Notes under the pieces: model-generated
Database searches by the model: none
What the model was told of the DNA's origin: nothing
The model's input: only the letters and a program-made list of their open reading frames with translations
Shown here: in pieces, positions 16,207 to 25,586 of the stretch
Layout of the letters: each line of letters opens with the position of its first letter
How positions within the stretch are numbered: the first letter of the stretch is position 1
Position numbers and translations under genes: made by a program
Assembly (NCBI RefSeq): GCF_036670015.1
Contig: NZ_CP137636.1
Span: forward strand, 2,582,501 to 2,646,500
Length of the DNA stretch: 64,000 nucleotides
Origin: Niallia sp. XMNu-256
GTDB taxonomy: Bacteria; Bacillota; Bacilli; Bacillales; Cytobacillaceae
Reading direction: 5' to 3'

Positions 16207-17730
16207 TTATTCAGTATTAAGACCATCTTTCGGGTCCTTATTTGAAGCTGGTGAATATTTTTTTAAACTTAAAGGCCTAAAAAACCGAGGACGGTTATCG
16301 TATTTTAAAAAACTAGGCCTTACAAAAGAACTAGCAATTCCACCTTTTCGATAAGGAAAAATCGGAAGTAGATACGGAACTCCCAATGATTGAAGTCGTG
16401 CTAAATGTCCGACTAACAAGAGTAAGCCCACATAAATCCCTAATCCACCCCATATGGCGGCCAATAAAATAAAGGGATACCGTAATAACCGAACTGCATT
16501 AGACATTTTATAATTCGGTGTTGTAAAGGATGACAGGGCTGCAAGCGCGACAATAATGAGCAAAATATTACTTGTGAGGGCCGCCTCAACGGTTGCCTGC
16601 CCAATAACAATCGCTCCAACGATCCCAAGGGTTTGCCCAATTTTTGATGGCAGCCTGGCCCCCGCTTCTCTCAAAAGGTCAATGGTTATCTCTAAAAATA
16701 ATACCTCAGCGACAGGCGGAAAAGGAACATTTGCCCGTGAGTAGATAATCGGACCTAATAATTCCTTCGATACTACTTCATAATGAAAGGTTAATATTGC
16801 GACATAAAAGGCAGTTGAAAAAATCGAAAACAACATCCCAAAAATTCGGATCAATTTAAAAAAGGATGCAATGATGGATGGAAGATAAAAATCCTCTGGA
16901 TTAGAAAAAAATTCCATCAATGTAGCCGGTCCAATGACAGCGTAGGAAGATTTATCACTAATAAGAACAATCTGACCCTGTGTAAGTGCTCCTATTGTTC
17001 TATCAACCCGCTCAGTTGTTATATATGTAGGGAAAGGAGATGTGCTGTTATCCGAAATCATTTGTTCAAGCTGTGTATTGTCATAGGAAACATCGATATC
17101 TAATGCCCGTAGACGTTGTTTTGCTGTGGTTACATATTCCGGATTGGTAACACCCTCTATGTATATAATCGCTACTTTTTTCTCCGATCTTGTACCGATA
17201 CTCATCTCTTCAATAATTAGATCGCTCGTGCTCAAATGCTCTCTAATTAAATGAAGATTCGTGGAGATATCCTCAATAAAACCAACTTTTGGTCCAATCA
17301 CGCTAAATTCATTTTGAGTATCATTTACTTCACGTTGTCCCAGTCGAGGATAACTGATATTGACGAGGGCATATTCCTTTTTATTGTTTTTAAAATAGAC
17401 AACAGCAGTTCCGTCGTGCAGTGCTTTACCTACTTCAATTGGATCTTTAATGATTTTAATATCATCGATTGGAATCATATTCCTTATATCGGAAACTTCT
17501 TTTATTTCGGATCCCTTATCTTTTAAAAAGGGTAATACTGATTTTTGAAGAATGTCTGAATCAATTAATGTTTTATAATAACTGATGATGATTTGTTCAT
17601 TATTGACTGTAAGTGAAATTGTTGAAAAATCGCTTGATCTCTTGGCTTTATTAATTACTTCAGTAAACGTATTCTCTTCTGTTTCATAGCTTTTTTGGGC
17701 TTGTGGTCTAACTCTTCTCTTTCTAAACAT
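16207..17730 (-). CDS. Spore germination receptor A subunit (GerAA/GerKA family)
   Basis: A 507-residue GerA-family protein: a soluble N-terminal region to about 270, then membrane helices, including the family signature VPFPPVAEVLFLEITIDLLREAG, and a short basic C-terminal tail. GerA subunits form the channel-like core of nutrient receptors that start germination. The N-terminal part (residues 1-20) is basic and glutamate-rich and slightly longer than in some relatives. First gene of the A-C-B operon, with a sigma-G-like promoter upstream, as expected for a forespore-expressed receptor. Confidence 0.92.
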   Translation of the reverse strand: MFRKRRVRPQAQKSYETEENTFTEVINKAKRSSDFSTISLTVNNEQIIISYYKTLIDSDILQKSVLPFLKDKGSEIKEVSDIRNMIPIDDIKIIKDPIEVGKALHDGTAVVYFKNNKKEYALVNISYPRLGQREVNDTQNEFSVIGPKVGFIEDISTNLHLIREHLSTSDLIIEEMSIGTRSEKKVAIIYIEGVTNPEYVTTAKQRLRALDIDVSYDNTQLEQMISDNSTSPFPTYITTERVDRTIGALTQGQIVLISDKSSYAVIGPATLMEFFSNPEDFYLPSIIASFFKLIRIFGMLFSIFSTAFYVAILTFHYEVVSKELLGPIIYSRANVPFPPVAEVLFLEITIDLLREAGARLPSKIGQTLGIVGAIVIGQATVEAALTSNILLIIVALAALSSFTTPNYKMSNAVRLLRYPFILLAAIWGGLGIYVGLLLLVGHLARLQSLGVPYLLPIFPYRKGGIASSFVRPSFLKYDNRPRFFRPLSLKKYSPASNKDPKDGLNTE

Positions 17731-17750
17731 TTCTTCACCTAACCCAGTAC

Positions 17751-17779
17751 AAGTATTCTAATGATAATTATAGTATTCA
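17751..17779 (-). promoter_or_regulatory. Candidate sigma-G promoter of the ger operon
   Basis: Minus strand: TGAATA, 16 bases, AATACTT, against the forespore pattern TGMATA / CATAMTA. It ends about 20 bases before the A-subunit start. Germination receptor operons are sigma-G genes in B. subtilis. Confidence 0.45.
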
Positions 17780-18244
17780 ACAATAGTACTGGAATTATGT
17801 TCAAAATAATTAAAAGTATAGAAACGTTGGAAGGTTTTTGTTTTCCATCTAAAAAGTTTTTTAATAATAGAGGAACTTTAGCAGCTGATATTTGAGGGGA
17901 AGTTGCGATCAGGGATCGATAATCCCGTTCTGAACAATAGACACCTGCCCACCATTAAAAATCTATGCAACGGGGGCAGGTCCTCTTCTAAGTGAAGGGA
18001 CAGAATATCTAATCTAACTTAATTTTTTTCTTGGTAATGAATAGAAATTCTTGGAAAGAAAAATGTAATAACAAGCTTAGTTTATAACAATCTTTTTATC
18101 TTTTAATATTAATCTCTCGTCGTTCAATTTCCTTCCATAATAAATCGATAAATTCCTCATCGTTGATTTAATGGTGTTGACTACATTAATCTTGCAACGG
18201 TAAAGGTGGATTTTTATCTAGTAGTCAACCCTGCCCCCTCTTTC
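17780..18244. other. Gap between the ger operon and the hydroxylase gene
   Basis: No supported gene. An inverted repeat ACCTGCCC (17943-17950) / GGGCAGGT (17974-17981) could form a hairpin, but it has no T run. The rest is AT-rich. Confidence 0.5.
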
Positions 18245-19087
18245 CTAATATATTTTTCCTTGCCGAATCCATTTTGTTGCAACCCATTTCTCACCTTCTA
18301 TGATCGGTACGCTTGAATGTAAGGAAAGGCGGTCTGTTTGTCCTTTTTGATTTCCATAATGAAAATATAAGGCAGATCCCTTTTTCGGTGAAATCTGTAA
18401 ATTTATTTTTGGAAAAACGGTTTCCCCGCCTTCTGTTACATCATTTAAATAGATTAAAAGAGTTGCGACTCGCTGCCCCCCTTTGGTAGCATCGACTTTA
18501 CTGTTTGGAAAATAGTCATAATGAGCTTTATATTCGTCGCCCTTATTATAATGTAAAACCTGCAAACTTTCGCCATGGTCAATCGGATAATTCGTTGTCT
18601 CTTGTATTCTTCTTTCAATTTTATGAATAAGAGGCGTTTCCCTTAAGGCATATTCTGTCCCTTCACTTGTCCTTCCTGCTACGATTGTTCTTTCTCCTGA
18701 AGCAGCATCAATCACTTGCGAATGGGTTAAACGACTTTTCGAAAGGTTAATGAGTTCATCGCATTCCTCTATGCTAAGAAAATTGTCTAAATACATCATA
18801 AATGGCTTTTCTAGTCTCATAGTCACCTTTACCTCTCGATCACTTGCAGAAATCACATTTCCTTTTTTACCAATTGGAGGAATTTCTGGTTGATACGGGA
18901 CTTGTTCCCTATCTACTGTTACGATAGTTTGATTTCGTATCATTTGAAATAAGAGAGTGTAAGAAAACCTCGCATCAAATCCCTTTTTAATTAACGCATC
19001 GACAAGTAATTCTGGATTCACGCCACTTCGTAATGCATCTAAGATCCAATCCTTTAATTCAGTTGAAATGCGGGTTATCTTTTCCAA
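18245..19087 (-). CDS. Prolyl 4-hydroxylase-like 2-oxoglutarate/Fe(II) oxygenase
   Basis: A 280-residue protein. Residues about 95-280 form a prolyl-4-hydroxylase domain with iron ligands H189 and D191 (KAHYDYF) and H257 (SLHSSVPI), and K267 (GEKWVATKW) for 2-oxoglutarate. The first 90 residues are a helical extension (MEKITRISTELKDWILDALRSGVNPELLVDALIKKGFDA). It resembles the P4H of the B. anthracis group, where collagen-like spore-surface proteins are a proposed substrate; no collagen-like protein is in this window. Single-gene unit divergent from the signalling module at 19.2 kb. Confidence 0.85.
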   Translation of the reverse strand: MEKITRISTELKDWILDALRSGVNPELLVDALIKKGFDARFSYTLLFQMIRNQTIVTVDREQVPYQPEIPPIGKKGNVISASDREVKVTMRLEKPFMMYLDNFLSIEECDELINLSKSRLTHSQVIDAASGERTIVAGRTSEGTEYALRETPLIHKIERRIQETTNYPIDHGESLQVLHYNKGDEYKAHYDYFPNSKVDATKGGQRVATLLIYLNDVTEGGETVFPKINLQISPKKGSALYFHYGNQKGQTDRLSLHSSVPIIEGEKWVATKWIRQGKIY

Positions 19088-19194
19088 TTCGATCGCCCTT
19101 TCTATCTATAGTCTTATCTTTATTTTACATCACAAAGAATTTTATTAGAAATCTTTACAATAAATTTAAAAAAGTACAAATTTTCAACGAGACA

Positions 19195-19203
19195 TGCTAA
19201 AAT
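19195..19203 (+). promoter_or_regulatory. Candidate extended -10 promoter of the RsbT/kinase module
   Basis: TGCTAAAAT resembles an extended -10 and lies about 40 bases before the first gene. The -35 hexamer at 17-base spacing (TACAAA) matches only 3 of 6 positions. Confidence 0.3.
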
Positions 19204-19244
19204 ATTCTTAATATAGACAACTATTAAATAGTTAAAGTCGAACT

Positions 19245-19670
19245 TTGGAAGGGCATGTGGAAAACTTGTATAGAATGGTAATTGAGAGAGAAGACGACGT
19301 TCACATGGCTAGTACATTAGGAAAACGGGTGTCGGAAGAATATGGTTTAAATAAAAGCGACCAAACAAAACTCGTTGTCTCCATACTAGAACTTACTCGG
19401 AATATTGTATTTTATGCAGGCAAGGGAGAACTCTTTATTAAGCCGATTCCAAACTATGGGATTGAAATTCAAGCGATTGACAAAGGCCCTGGTATTCCTC
19501 ATTTAGACCAGGTATTGAACAATAACATCCGCTCCAAAACAGGTCTTGGCCTCGGCTTATCCGGTGTCAGGCGGCTAATGGACGAGTTTGAAATTAACAG
19601 TGATGAAAATGGTACAAAAGTTAGAGCTGTCAAATGGTTTCAGGGAAGGAGGTATAAGCAATGGTCATGA
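19245..19670 (+). CDS. RsbT-like serine/threonine kinase (GHKL fold)
   Basis: Up to 141 residues. It carries the three motifs of the switch kinase RsbT: N-box ELTRNIVFYAGKG (about 49-61), G1 DKGPGIP (79-85) and G2 GLGLGLSGVRRLMDEF (100-115). RsbT phosphorylates RsbS and RsbR in the stressosome and then activates RsbU. None of those partners except an RsbR-like protein is here; the next gene overlaps this one by 10 bases. The start is uncertain: TTG 19245, GTG 19257 and TTG 19266 are all possible relative to GGAAGGG at 19247-19253; GTG 19257 gives the length closest to RsbT. An anti-sigma-type kinase of the SpoIIAB/RsbW class is less likely from the motif wording. Confidence 0.85.
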   Translation: MEGHVENLYRMVIEREDDVHMASTLGKRVSEEYGLNKSDQTKLVVSILELTRNIVFYAGKGELFIKPIPNYGIEIQAIDKGPGIPHLDQVLNNNIRSKTGLGLGLSGVRRLMDEFEINSDENGTKVRAVKWFQGRRYKQWS

Positions 19671-21538
19671 CAACACCTAATCAGCAGCTATACGGTTTAA
19701 TCGAATTAGAACCGGATGGGCTTATTATAAGAGCCAATCCGATAGCAAAAAAACGATTACTCTCAGATCATAATGACTCACAAAACCTCTTTCAAAGAAT
19801 TAAAAACAATGAACTAAAAACAAAGTTACATGAGTGTTTCATGGGAAAAGTAAGTGAATTTACGATTACGATTGATTCACATCCCTATTTTTTTCTATTT
19901 CACCGTTCATATAAAGACGATATCTTAAATCGAATTCATATTTATTTTTTTGATGTATTAAATATTCAAAACTCCATTGAACAAAATAACTGGAATAATC
20001 ATTTATTATCGTCAATTGGTGAAATGGCAGCTGGAATTGCTCATGAAGTTCGAAACCCACTTACAGCGGTAAAGGGATTTCTCCAGTTAATGGACCAATC
20101 TTATAATGAAGAGTATTCTCATATTGCACAAAATGAGCTGGAACGAGCAATCCATATTTTAAACGACTTAATGAGTGTTTCTAAACCAGAGTTTTTCCAA
20201 GAAAAACAGACAAGCTTTCATGTGGTATCTGAAATTGAGTCAATTCTGCTATTATTTCAAAACCAGCTCTATCCGATCAATCTAATTAAACACTTTGAAA
20301 ATGAAAATGCAATCGTCGTCGGACGAAAGGATCAAATTAAAAAAGCCATTTTCAATATCATTAAAAATGCAATTGAAGCCATGCCAGATGGCGGAACTTT
20401 AATGATCGATCAAACCGAAGACGTTAAATATGTCCATATATGTATCTCAGACTCTGGTGTAGGAATACCCAAGGATAAACTAAGATTACTAGGTACCCCT
20501 TTCTTTACACTCAAACAAGATGGAAAAGGAATGGGATTAGCCCAAGTGTTTAATGCCATTCAAAGCAATAATGGAAAAATTAGTGTCACAAGTGAAGAGG
20601 GCAGCGGTACTGCCTTTACTCTCACATTGCCAAAAACAATAAAACATGTTGATACATTAATGGGAGGTCAAACGATGATCGGAACGATTGATTCAAGGGT
20701 GGAATTATCAAGGTTTTTAAAGGAAAATATTAATTTCTATACACAAGAATGGATTAAATATCTAGAAGAAAATAAACCGTATATTGCTTCTCTATTGAAG
20801 GATAGCGGGGAATTAAATTATTTTTTGGAGCAAGGGAATCCAACCTTGAAGACATTAGCCAATAATATGACAGAGTTAAAACAAGAAGAAATTATGGACC
20901 AAGCAAAAGAAAGAGGAATTAACAGTGCCAAGACAGAGTTTCCTATTCATTTGGCTTGGGAGCTGTTTCAATCTTCAAGAGGAATTGCTTGGAATGCAAT
21001 CAAAACGTTTTATATAGAAAGCGGTATCAAGCTTGAAACCGAAGAGTTTTTCACATTAGAACGTCATGTAAATGACATCATTGATTTATATATTGATTCT
21101 TACACTGCTTACTATGTGAGCTATAAAGAAGAACTGCTAAAAAGCCACCGGGAAACGGTTGATGAATTATCCGTTCCAATTATTCCAATGACAGATAAAG
21201 TATGTATTCTTCCAATTGTAGGTACGGTTGATACGTATCGGGCAAAGAAAATTCGGGAAAGAACATTAGTACGAGTAAAGGAATTAAAAGCAGATCAATT
21301 AATTATTGATATTTCTGGAGTACCATACGTTGATACAGCGGTGGTAAATCATTTATTTAAAATCGTTAAAGGAATCAAATTATTAGGCTGCTCGACGATT
21401 CTAACGGGTATTAGTCCAGAAATTGCCGACACAATGATCGAGTTGGGGATCGAAATTGATAATGAAGTCAAAACATTATCAGACTTACAACAAGCTCTAC
21501 GAAGTTATTTTCAAGAAAACAATCAAAAGATATTTTAA
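19661..21538 (+). CDS. Soluble histidine kinase fused to an RsbR/STAS stressosome-like protein
   Basis: A 625-residue fusion without membrane segments. Residues about 10-105 look like a PAS-type sensor; 118-180 are HisKA with the phosphoacceptor H128 (GEMAAGIAHEVRNPL); 215-325 are HATPase with N-box N232/N236, G1 DSGVGIP and G2 GKGMGLA. Residues about 335-500 are a helical RsbR-N-like region, and 505-620 are a STAS domain with ISGVPYVDTAVVNHLFK and TGISPEIADTMIELGI. T559 and T591 sit where RsbT phosphorylates RsbR proteins. ATG 19661 has AAGGAGGT at 8 bases and overlaps the RsbT-like gene, indicating translational coupling. No response regulator is near. The joint is not a sequencing artefact: the frame runs through without a weak spot. 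Confidence 0.88.
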   Translation: MVMTTPNQQLYGLIELEPDGLIIRANPIAKKRLLSDHNDSQNLFQRIKNNELKTKLHECFMGKVSEFTITIDSHPYFFLFHRSYKDDILNRIHIYFFDVLNIQNSIEQNNWNNHLLSSIGEMAAGIAHEVRNPLTAVKGFLQLMDQSYNEEYSHIAQNELERAIHILNDLMSVSKPEFFQEKQTSFHVVSEIESILLLFQNQLYPINLIKHFENENAIVVGRKDQIKKAIFNIIKNAIEAMPDGGTLMIDQTEDVKYVHICISDSGVGIPKDKLRLLGTPFFTLKQDGKGMGLAQVFNAIQSNNGKISVTSEEGSGTAFTLTLPKTIKHVDTLMGGQTMIGTIDSRVELSRFLKENINFYTQEWIKYLEENKPYIASLLKDSGELNYFLEQGNPTLKTLANNMTELKQEEIMDQAKERGINSAKTEFPIHLAWELFQSSRGIAWNAIKTFYIESGIKLETEEFFTLERHVNDIIDLYIDSYTAYYVSYKEELLKSHRETVDELSVPIIPMTDKVCILPIVGTVDTYRAKKIRERTLVRVKELKADQLIIDISGVPYVDTAVVNHLFKIVKGIKLLGCSTILTGISPEIADTMIELGIEIDNEVKTLSDLQQALRSYFQENNQKIF

Positions 21539-21572
21539 ATCCCTTTCAAATCCGACTGGCAAAACTAATCTT

Positions 21573-21603
21573 AAAAGGCTGTCAAATAAAGACAGCCTTT
21601 TAT
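21573..21603. terminator. Terminator shared by the kinase module and spoVK
   Basis: 11-pair stem AAAAGGCTGTC / GACAGCCTTTT with a 7-base loop, between convergent genes and with T or A runs on either side. Confidence 0.8.
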
Positions 21604-21606
21604 TTG

Positions 21607-22554
21607 TTATTCTTGTGTAAAAGTTAGGTCGTTGCTTCGAATCGTCATTAATTCATGACGGTCATAATTATTTTGCACTAACAACCTCATCGCTTGCGTC
21701 CGGATGGACTTTTCAATTACATTTCGCATATAACGTCCATTAGAAAAACTTGTTGGATTTAACGCCGTTTTCACCCAGTGAAGATGATCCCTTAATTTCT
21801 TTTCTGCTTCATGGCTTAATGTATATTCTTTTTCTTTTAACATAATTTCAGCAATGTCCATAAGTTGATTAATTGTATAATCTGGAAAGTCAATGACAAG
21901 TGGGAATCTTGATTCCAGTCCTGGATTCAAGGTGAGAAAATGATCCATTTCTCGAGAGTAGCCTGCTAAGATTAAAATAAATTCATGTTGCTTATCTTCC
22001 ATATGTTTGACTAACGTATCGATGGCTTCTTTTCCAAAATCTTTTTCTCCCCCGCGGCCAAGGGAATAGGCTTCATCAATAAACAAAATACCACCAATGG
22101 CTTTTTTAATCAGGTCTCTTGTTTTTTGAGCCGTGTGTCCAATGTACTCCCCTACTAAATCTGCACGTTCTGCCTCAATCAGATGGCCTTTTGAAAGTAC
22201 ATTCATTTTATGAAATAATTTTCCAACGAGTCTGGCAACAGTGGTTTTTCCTGTTCCCGGATTTCCTTTAAACATCATATGAAGGGCTTGTTTCCCGCTT
22301 TTCAGGCCACTTTCTTCTCTTTTTTTATTAATATAAATCCATGCATATATTTCTTTTACTAATTTTTTCATTTCCTCCATGCCGACAAGGACTTCTAATT
22401 CCTCTTCAATCTCTTTTAAAGCGGCATGTTCAGAAGGAATGGTTTTGGGAGTGATAGAAGGCTTTTTGAGATTTTCTGTAATCGGATTTCGCTTCTGTTT
22501 GTTTAGAACAATACTGATTTGACCATTGTTCTTCATTCGCATCGGTTGTTCCAA
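21607..22554 (-). CDS. spoVK: Stage V sporulation protein K, AAA ATPase
   Basis: A 315-residue CbxX/CfxQ-type AAA protein. Walker A is MMFKGNPGTGKTT, Walker B ILFIDEAYSL, with a sensor region ILILAGYSREM and a C-terminal lid carrying NGRYMRNVIEKSIR. It is close to B. subtilis SpoVK, needed for spore maturation in the mother cell; the molecular target is unknown. The frame extends to GTG 22563, but TTG 22554, six to seven bases after AGAGGTG, aligns with the B. subtilis N-terminus (LEQ...KNNGQI). Position next to hfq-miaA is as in B. subtilis. Confidence 0.92.
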   Translation of the reverse strand: MEQPMRMKNNGQISIVLNKQKRNPITENLKKPSITPKTIPSEHAALKEIEEELEVLVGMEEMKKLVKEIYAWIYINKKREESGLKSGKQALHMMFKGNPGTGKTTVARLVGKLFHKMNVLSKGHLIEAERADLVGEYIGHTAQKTRDLIKKAIGGILFIDEAYSLGRGGEKDFGKEAIDTLVKHMEDKQHEFILILAGYSREMDHFLTLNPGLESRFPLVIDFPDYTINQLMDIAEIMLKEKEYTLSHEAEKKLRDHLHWVKTALNPTSFSNGRYMRNVIEKSIRTQAMRLLVQNNYDRHELMTIRSNDLTFTQE

Positions 22555-22781
22555 ACTCCTCACCTCTCAATCTACAAACAGTATACGCTTAATTACCACT
22601 ATTTGTGACAATCGCCCAGTTTATATCCGGATCTATTGTTTTTTTAAAAATAGTTGAACAAAAAATTTCCTGTCACATATGTCCTATTGTTAAGTGCTTC
22701 ATCTGAAAAGTAGCACTTTATTTTAATTGTATTCATGAAGTTGCTTGTTCATTAGTGAAAGTTTCATTTCTTTTCCTACAT

Positions 22782-22834
22782 AACGAAAAAAGCATTTACA
22801 CCAATTTAGGGGATGTAAATGCTTTTTTTCGTTA
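22782..22834 (-). terminator. Terminator overlapping the hfq stop codon
   Basis: Long near-perfect hairpin (AAAAAAGCATTTACA / TGTAAATGCTTTTTT) starting at the stop codon of hfq, with T runs. Confidence 0.85.
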
Positions 22835-23074
22835 TTTTGTTTGTTGGGCTACTTCTGTTTCGATGGTAACATTTCGTTGTGGAGAGAATGTTGAGATCGC
22901 ATGTTTATAGACAAGCTGTTGTTTCCCTTCACTTTCTAACAATACAGTAAAATTATCAAACCCCTTAATTTGACCTCTTATCTGGAATCCGTTTAATAAA
23001 AAAACGGTACAATTTATTCCATCTTTACGAAGTTGATTTAAAAATTGATCTTGTATATTCACTGATTGCTTCAT
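22832..23074 (-). CDS. hfq: RNA chaperone Hfq
   Basis: An 80-residue Sm-like protein that forms a hexameric ring and binds small RNAs and mRNAs. The N-terminal helix ([19 protein letters not shown]), Sm1 ([23 protein letters not shown]) and Sm2 ([13 protein letters not shown]) are all present. In B. subtilis its role is minor compared with enterobacteria. Ribosome binding site GGAGGAGC. Downstream of miaA with a 29-base gap, the usual miaA-hfq operon. Confidence 0.95.
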   Translation of the reverse strand: MKQSVNIQDQFLNQLRKDGINCTVFLLNGFQIRGQIKGFDNFTVLLESEGKQQLVYKHAISTFSPQRNVTIETEVAQQTK

Positions 23075-23103
23075 GTTAAAAAGCTCCTCCTCTTTTATCT
23101 CTA

Positions 23104-24072
23104 CTAATATGTATTCGATTTTATTTTAAGCTTTCCTTCAATATAGGCTGAAATTTCACTATTTTTTTTTGTAAATTCATTTGAGCTTGAAGTTGCTGAT
23201 GTCATATCAAACCATTCAACATCCATTTTGTTGCGAAACCAGGTCAGTTGTCGTTTTGCATAGCGCCTGGAGTTTTGTTTTAACTTTTCAACCGCTTCTT
23301 GGATTGGCACATCACCATCGAAATATTGATATAACTCTTTATAGCCAATCCCTTGAATAGACTGACAATTCCTCAAACCAGATCGGTATAGACTTTCCAC
23401 TTCATGCAGAAGACCTTCATTTATCATCAGGTCCACTCTTTGATTGATCCTTTCATAAAGTTTTTCCCGTTCCATTGTTAGCCCAATCACAGCTGTATCA
23501 AATAACATCTTCGGGGATTGTGTTCTGACAAGCTCTGTCATTGTTTTGCCTGTACAATGAAAAACCTCAAGCGCGCGAATGACCCGTCTAAGATTATTCG
23601 GATGTATCCGATTCGCACTGTCTGGATCAATGTTTATTAGATGTTCGTGGATGTATTGATTTCCCTTTTCATTGGCTAGCATTTCCATTCTTTGTCGGAA
23701 TGCTTCATCTGAAGGAGCCTCTGAAAATTGAAAGTCATACAAGACCGATTGAATGTATAGTCCTGTTCCCCCGACAATGAAGGGTTGCTTGCCCCGGCCA
23801 ACTATATCACTGATTTTTTCCCGAACTAGCTCTTGAAATTGGGCAACCGAAAAAGATTCATGTGGGTCTAATAGATCAATAAGATGATGCGGAATTCCCT
23901 CCATTTCCGACGTTTTAATTTTCGCTGTTCCAATGTCCAATTTCTTATAAATTTGCATGGAGTCACCACTAATGATCTCTCCATTAAAAGCCTTTGCAAG
24001 CTCAATACTCATCTTTGTCTTTCCAACAGCCGTTGGACCTATTAATACGATAAGCTTACCTTCTGCGGTCAA
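23104..24072 (-). CDS. miaA: tRNA dimethylallyltransferase
   Basis: A 322-residue enzyme that adds a dimethylallyl group to A37 of tRNAs reading U-starting codons. The P-loop is [18 protein letters not shown]; other hallmarks are [50 protein letters not shown] and [16 protein letters not shown]. The start appears to be TTG 24072, since no in-frame ATG or GTG exists before an upstream stop. MiaB, encoded 8 kb away in this window, methylthiolates the same base. Confidence 0.95.
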   Translation of the reverse strand: MTAEGKLIVLIGPTAVGKTKMSIELAKAFNGEIISGDSMQIYKKLDIGTAKIKTSEMEGIPHHLIDLLDPHESFSVAQFQELVREKISDIVGRGKQPFIVGGTGLYIQSVLYDFQFSEAPSDEAFRQRMEMLANEKGNQYIHEHLINIDPDSANRIHPNNLRRVIRALEVFHCTGKTMTELVRTQSPKMLFDTAVIGLTMEREKLYERINQRVDLMINEGLLHEVESLYRSGLRNCQSIQGIGYKELYQYFDGDVPIQEAVEKLKQNSRRYAKRQLTWFRNKMDVEWFDMTSATSSSNEFTKKNSEISAYIEGKLKIKSNTY

Positions 24073-24408
24073 TCGTTTTACACTACCTTTTCATATAAGA
24101 ATTAGATAACGAACCACAATCGTTCCAAATTATGGCTATTTTCACCTACTATTATGATAACATATTTATGAAAAAATGCAGTCAAACATCTACTCATTAT
24201 GACCAAATTATTCGGAACTATTCACGAATCTTTTTTCATCTGTAATCCTTTTATTGTAATTGTCACATTTCTGTCATTTATTAAAGAGTTCGTCATACTC
24301 CTATGACTTCTTTTACATTTTATTTAAGACTTCATAACATTGCCGTCATTCGTCATTTTTCGTGTTAAAGTGATAAAGAATAAGAATGAAGTGAAATTAG
24401 GTGAATAT
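24073..24408. other. Divergent gap between miaA and mreBH
   Basis: Holds the promoters of miaA-hfq and mreBH. In B. subtilis mreBH depends on sigma-I, but I see no clear sigma-I -35 (ACCCCC type) here. Short repeats around ATTCGTCAT occur but form no clear structure. Confidence 0.4.
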
Positions 24409-25416
24409 ATGTTATCTAGTCCTGAGATTGGTATTGATTTAGGAACTGCTAATATTTTAGCATATAGCAAGAATAAAGGAATTGTCCTCAATGAACCAAG
24501 TGTTGTGGCGTATAACAAAGCTACGAAAAAAATTCTTGCTTTTGGAAATGAAGCAAAAGAAATGATTGGCAAAACACCAGAAAACGTTGAAATCATTCGT
24601 CCACTTAAAGATGGTGTGATTGCCGACTTTGATACAACAACGGAAATGATCCGCCTTGTATTTAAGAAAACAGCTAAAGAGCTAGGTATGTCACTTCGTA
24701 AACCCAATGTAGCCGTTTGTACTCCTTTTTCATCCACCAATGTTGATCGGAGAGCGATTATTGATGCGGTGAAAAATGCAGGAGCGAAAAAAGTTTATAC
24801 GATTGAAGAACCGGTTGCTGCGGCGATTGGAGCGGGCATGCCTGTTGATGAACCGGTTGCGAATGTAATTGTAGACATTGGTGGAGGGTCAACAGAGATA
24901 GCGATTATTTCCTTTGGCGGTGTGGTTGCTTGCCATTCCATTAAAATGGGTGGAGATCGTTTTGATGAAGATATTATTCAATATGTGAAAAAGAAGTATA
25001 ATATTTTAATAGGTGAACCAACAGCCGAAGCCATCAAGAAGGAAATTGGACAGGCCTTACGACAACACGAGGAATTAACAATGGAGGTTCGTGGTAGAAA
25101 CTTAGTCGATGGACTTCCTAAAACGATTACGCTTTCCTCTTTTGAAGTTTACGAAGCCTTGAGAGAAAGCCTATATCAAATCTTTGAAGCACTACGAGCT
25201 ACACTGGAAGATAGTCCGCCAGAGCTTAGCGGAGATATTGTTGATCGTGGAGTCATCCTAACTGGCGGATGCTCTTTACTAAAGGGCTTAAAAGAATGGT
25301 TATCAGAGGTCATTGATGTCCCTGTTGAAATTGCCGAAAGTCCGCTTGAATGTGTTGCGATTGGTTCCGGAAAATCATTACAATACTTAAGTAAGCTTCC
25401 AACGGTTGCCACTTAA
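24409..25416 (+). CDS. mreBH: MreB-like actin homologue MreBH
   Basis: A 335-residue bacterial actin, exactly the B. subtilis MreBH length. The ATP-binding phosphate loops are visible: [46 protein letters not shown], and [13 protein letters not shown]. MreBH guides the elongation machinery and the hydrolase LytE along the side wall. A frame extends 23 codons upstream, but ATG 24409 follows AGGTGA and starts at the conserved N-terminus. It is the only plus-strand gene in this core block, sitting between mutL and miaA, unlike B. subtilis. It could be called mreB, but the sequence fits MreBH better than the mreBCD-operon MreB. Confidence 0.88.
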   Translation: MLSSPEIGIDLGTANILAYSKNKGIVLNEPSVVAYNKATKKILAFGNEAKEMIGKTPENVEIIRPLKDGVIADFDTTTEMIRLVFKKTAKELGMSLRKPNVAVCTPFSSTNVDRRAIIDAVKNAGAKKVYTIEEPVAAAIGAGMPVDEPVANVIVDIGGGSTEIAIISFGGVVACHSIKMGGDRFDEDIIQYVKKKYNILIGEPTAEAIKKEIGQALRQHEELTMEVRGRNLVDGLPKTITLSSFEVYEALRESLYQIFEALRATLEDSPPELSGDIVDRGVILTGGCSLLKGLKEWLSEVIDVPVEIAESPLECVAIGSGKSLQYLSKLPTVAT

Positions 25417-25417
25417 C

Positions 25418-25463
25418 AAAAACGTCCATTTATAGGGGTTACTCCTATAAATGGACGTTTTTT
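25418..25463. terminator. Terminator of mreBH
   Basis: Perfect 19-pair stem AAAAACGTCCATTTATAGG / CCTATAAATGGACGTTTTT immediately past the mreBH stop, with T runs; may also stop mutL transcripts from the other side. Confidence 0.9.
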
Positions 25464-25586
25464 AATATCTATTATTAATTACATAATAATGTTATGTTTT
25501 ATCTATCAACCATTCATTCTCATATCCTGCATTTTAATAACATGACCGAAGAGCCATTCTATATCAAGGATTCCTCAATGAAACAA

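Noticed and set aside
17943-17981. Hairpin ACCTGCCC / GGGCAGGT as terminator of the hydroxylase gene
   Set aside because: There is no T run on either strand and it lies almost 270 bases past the hydroxylase stop.
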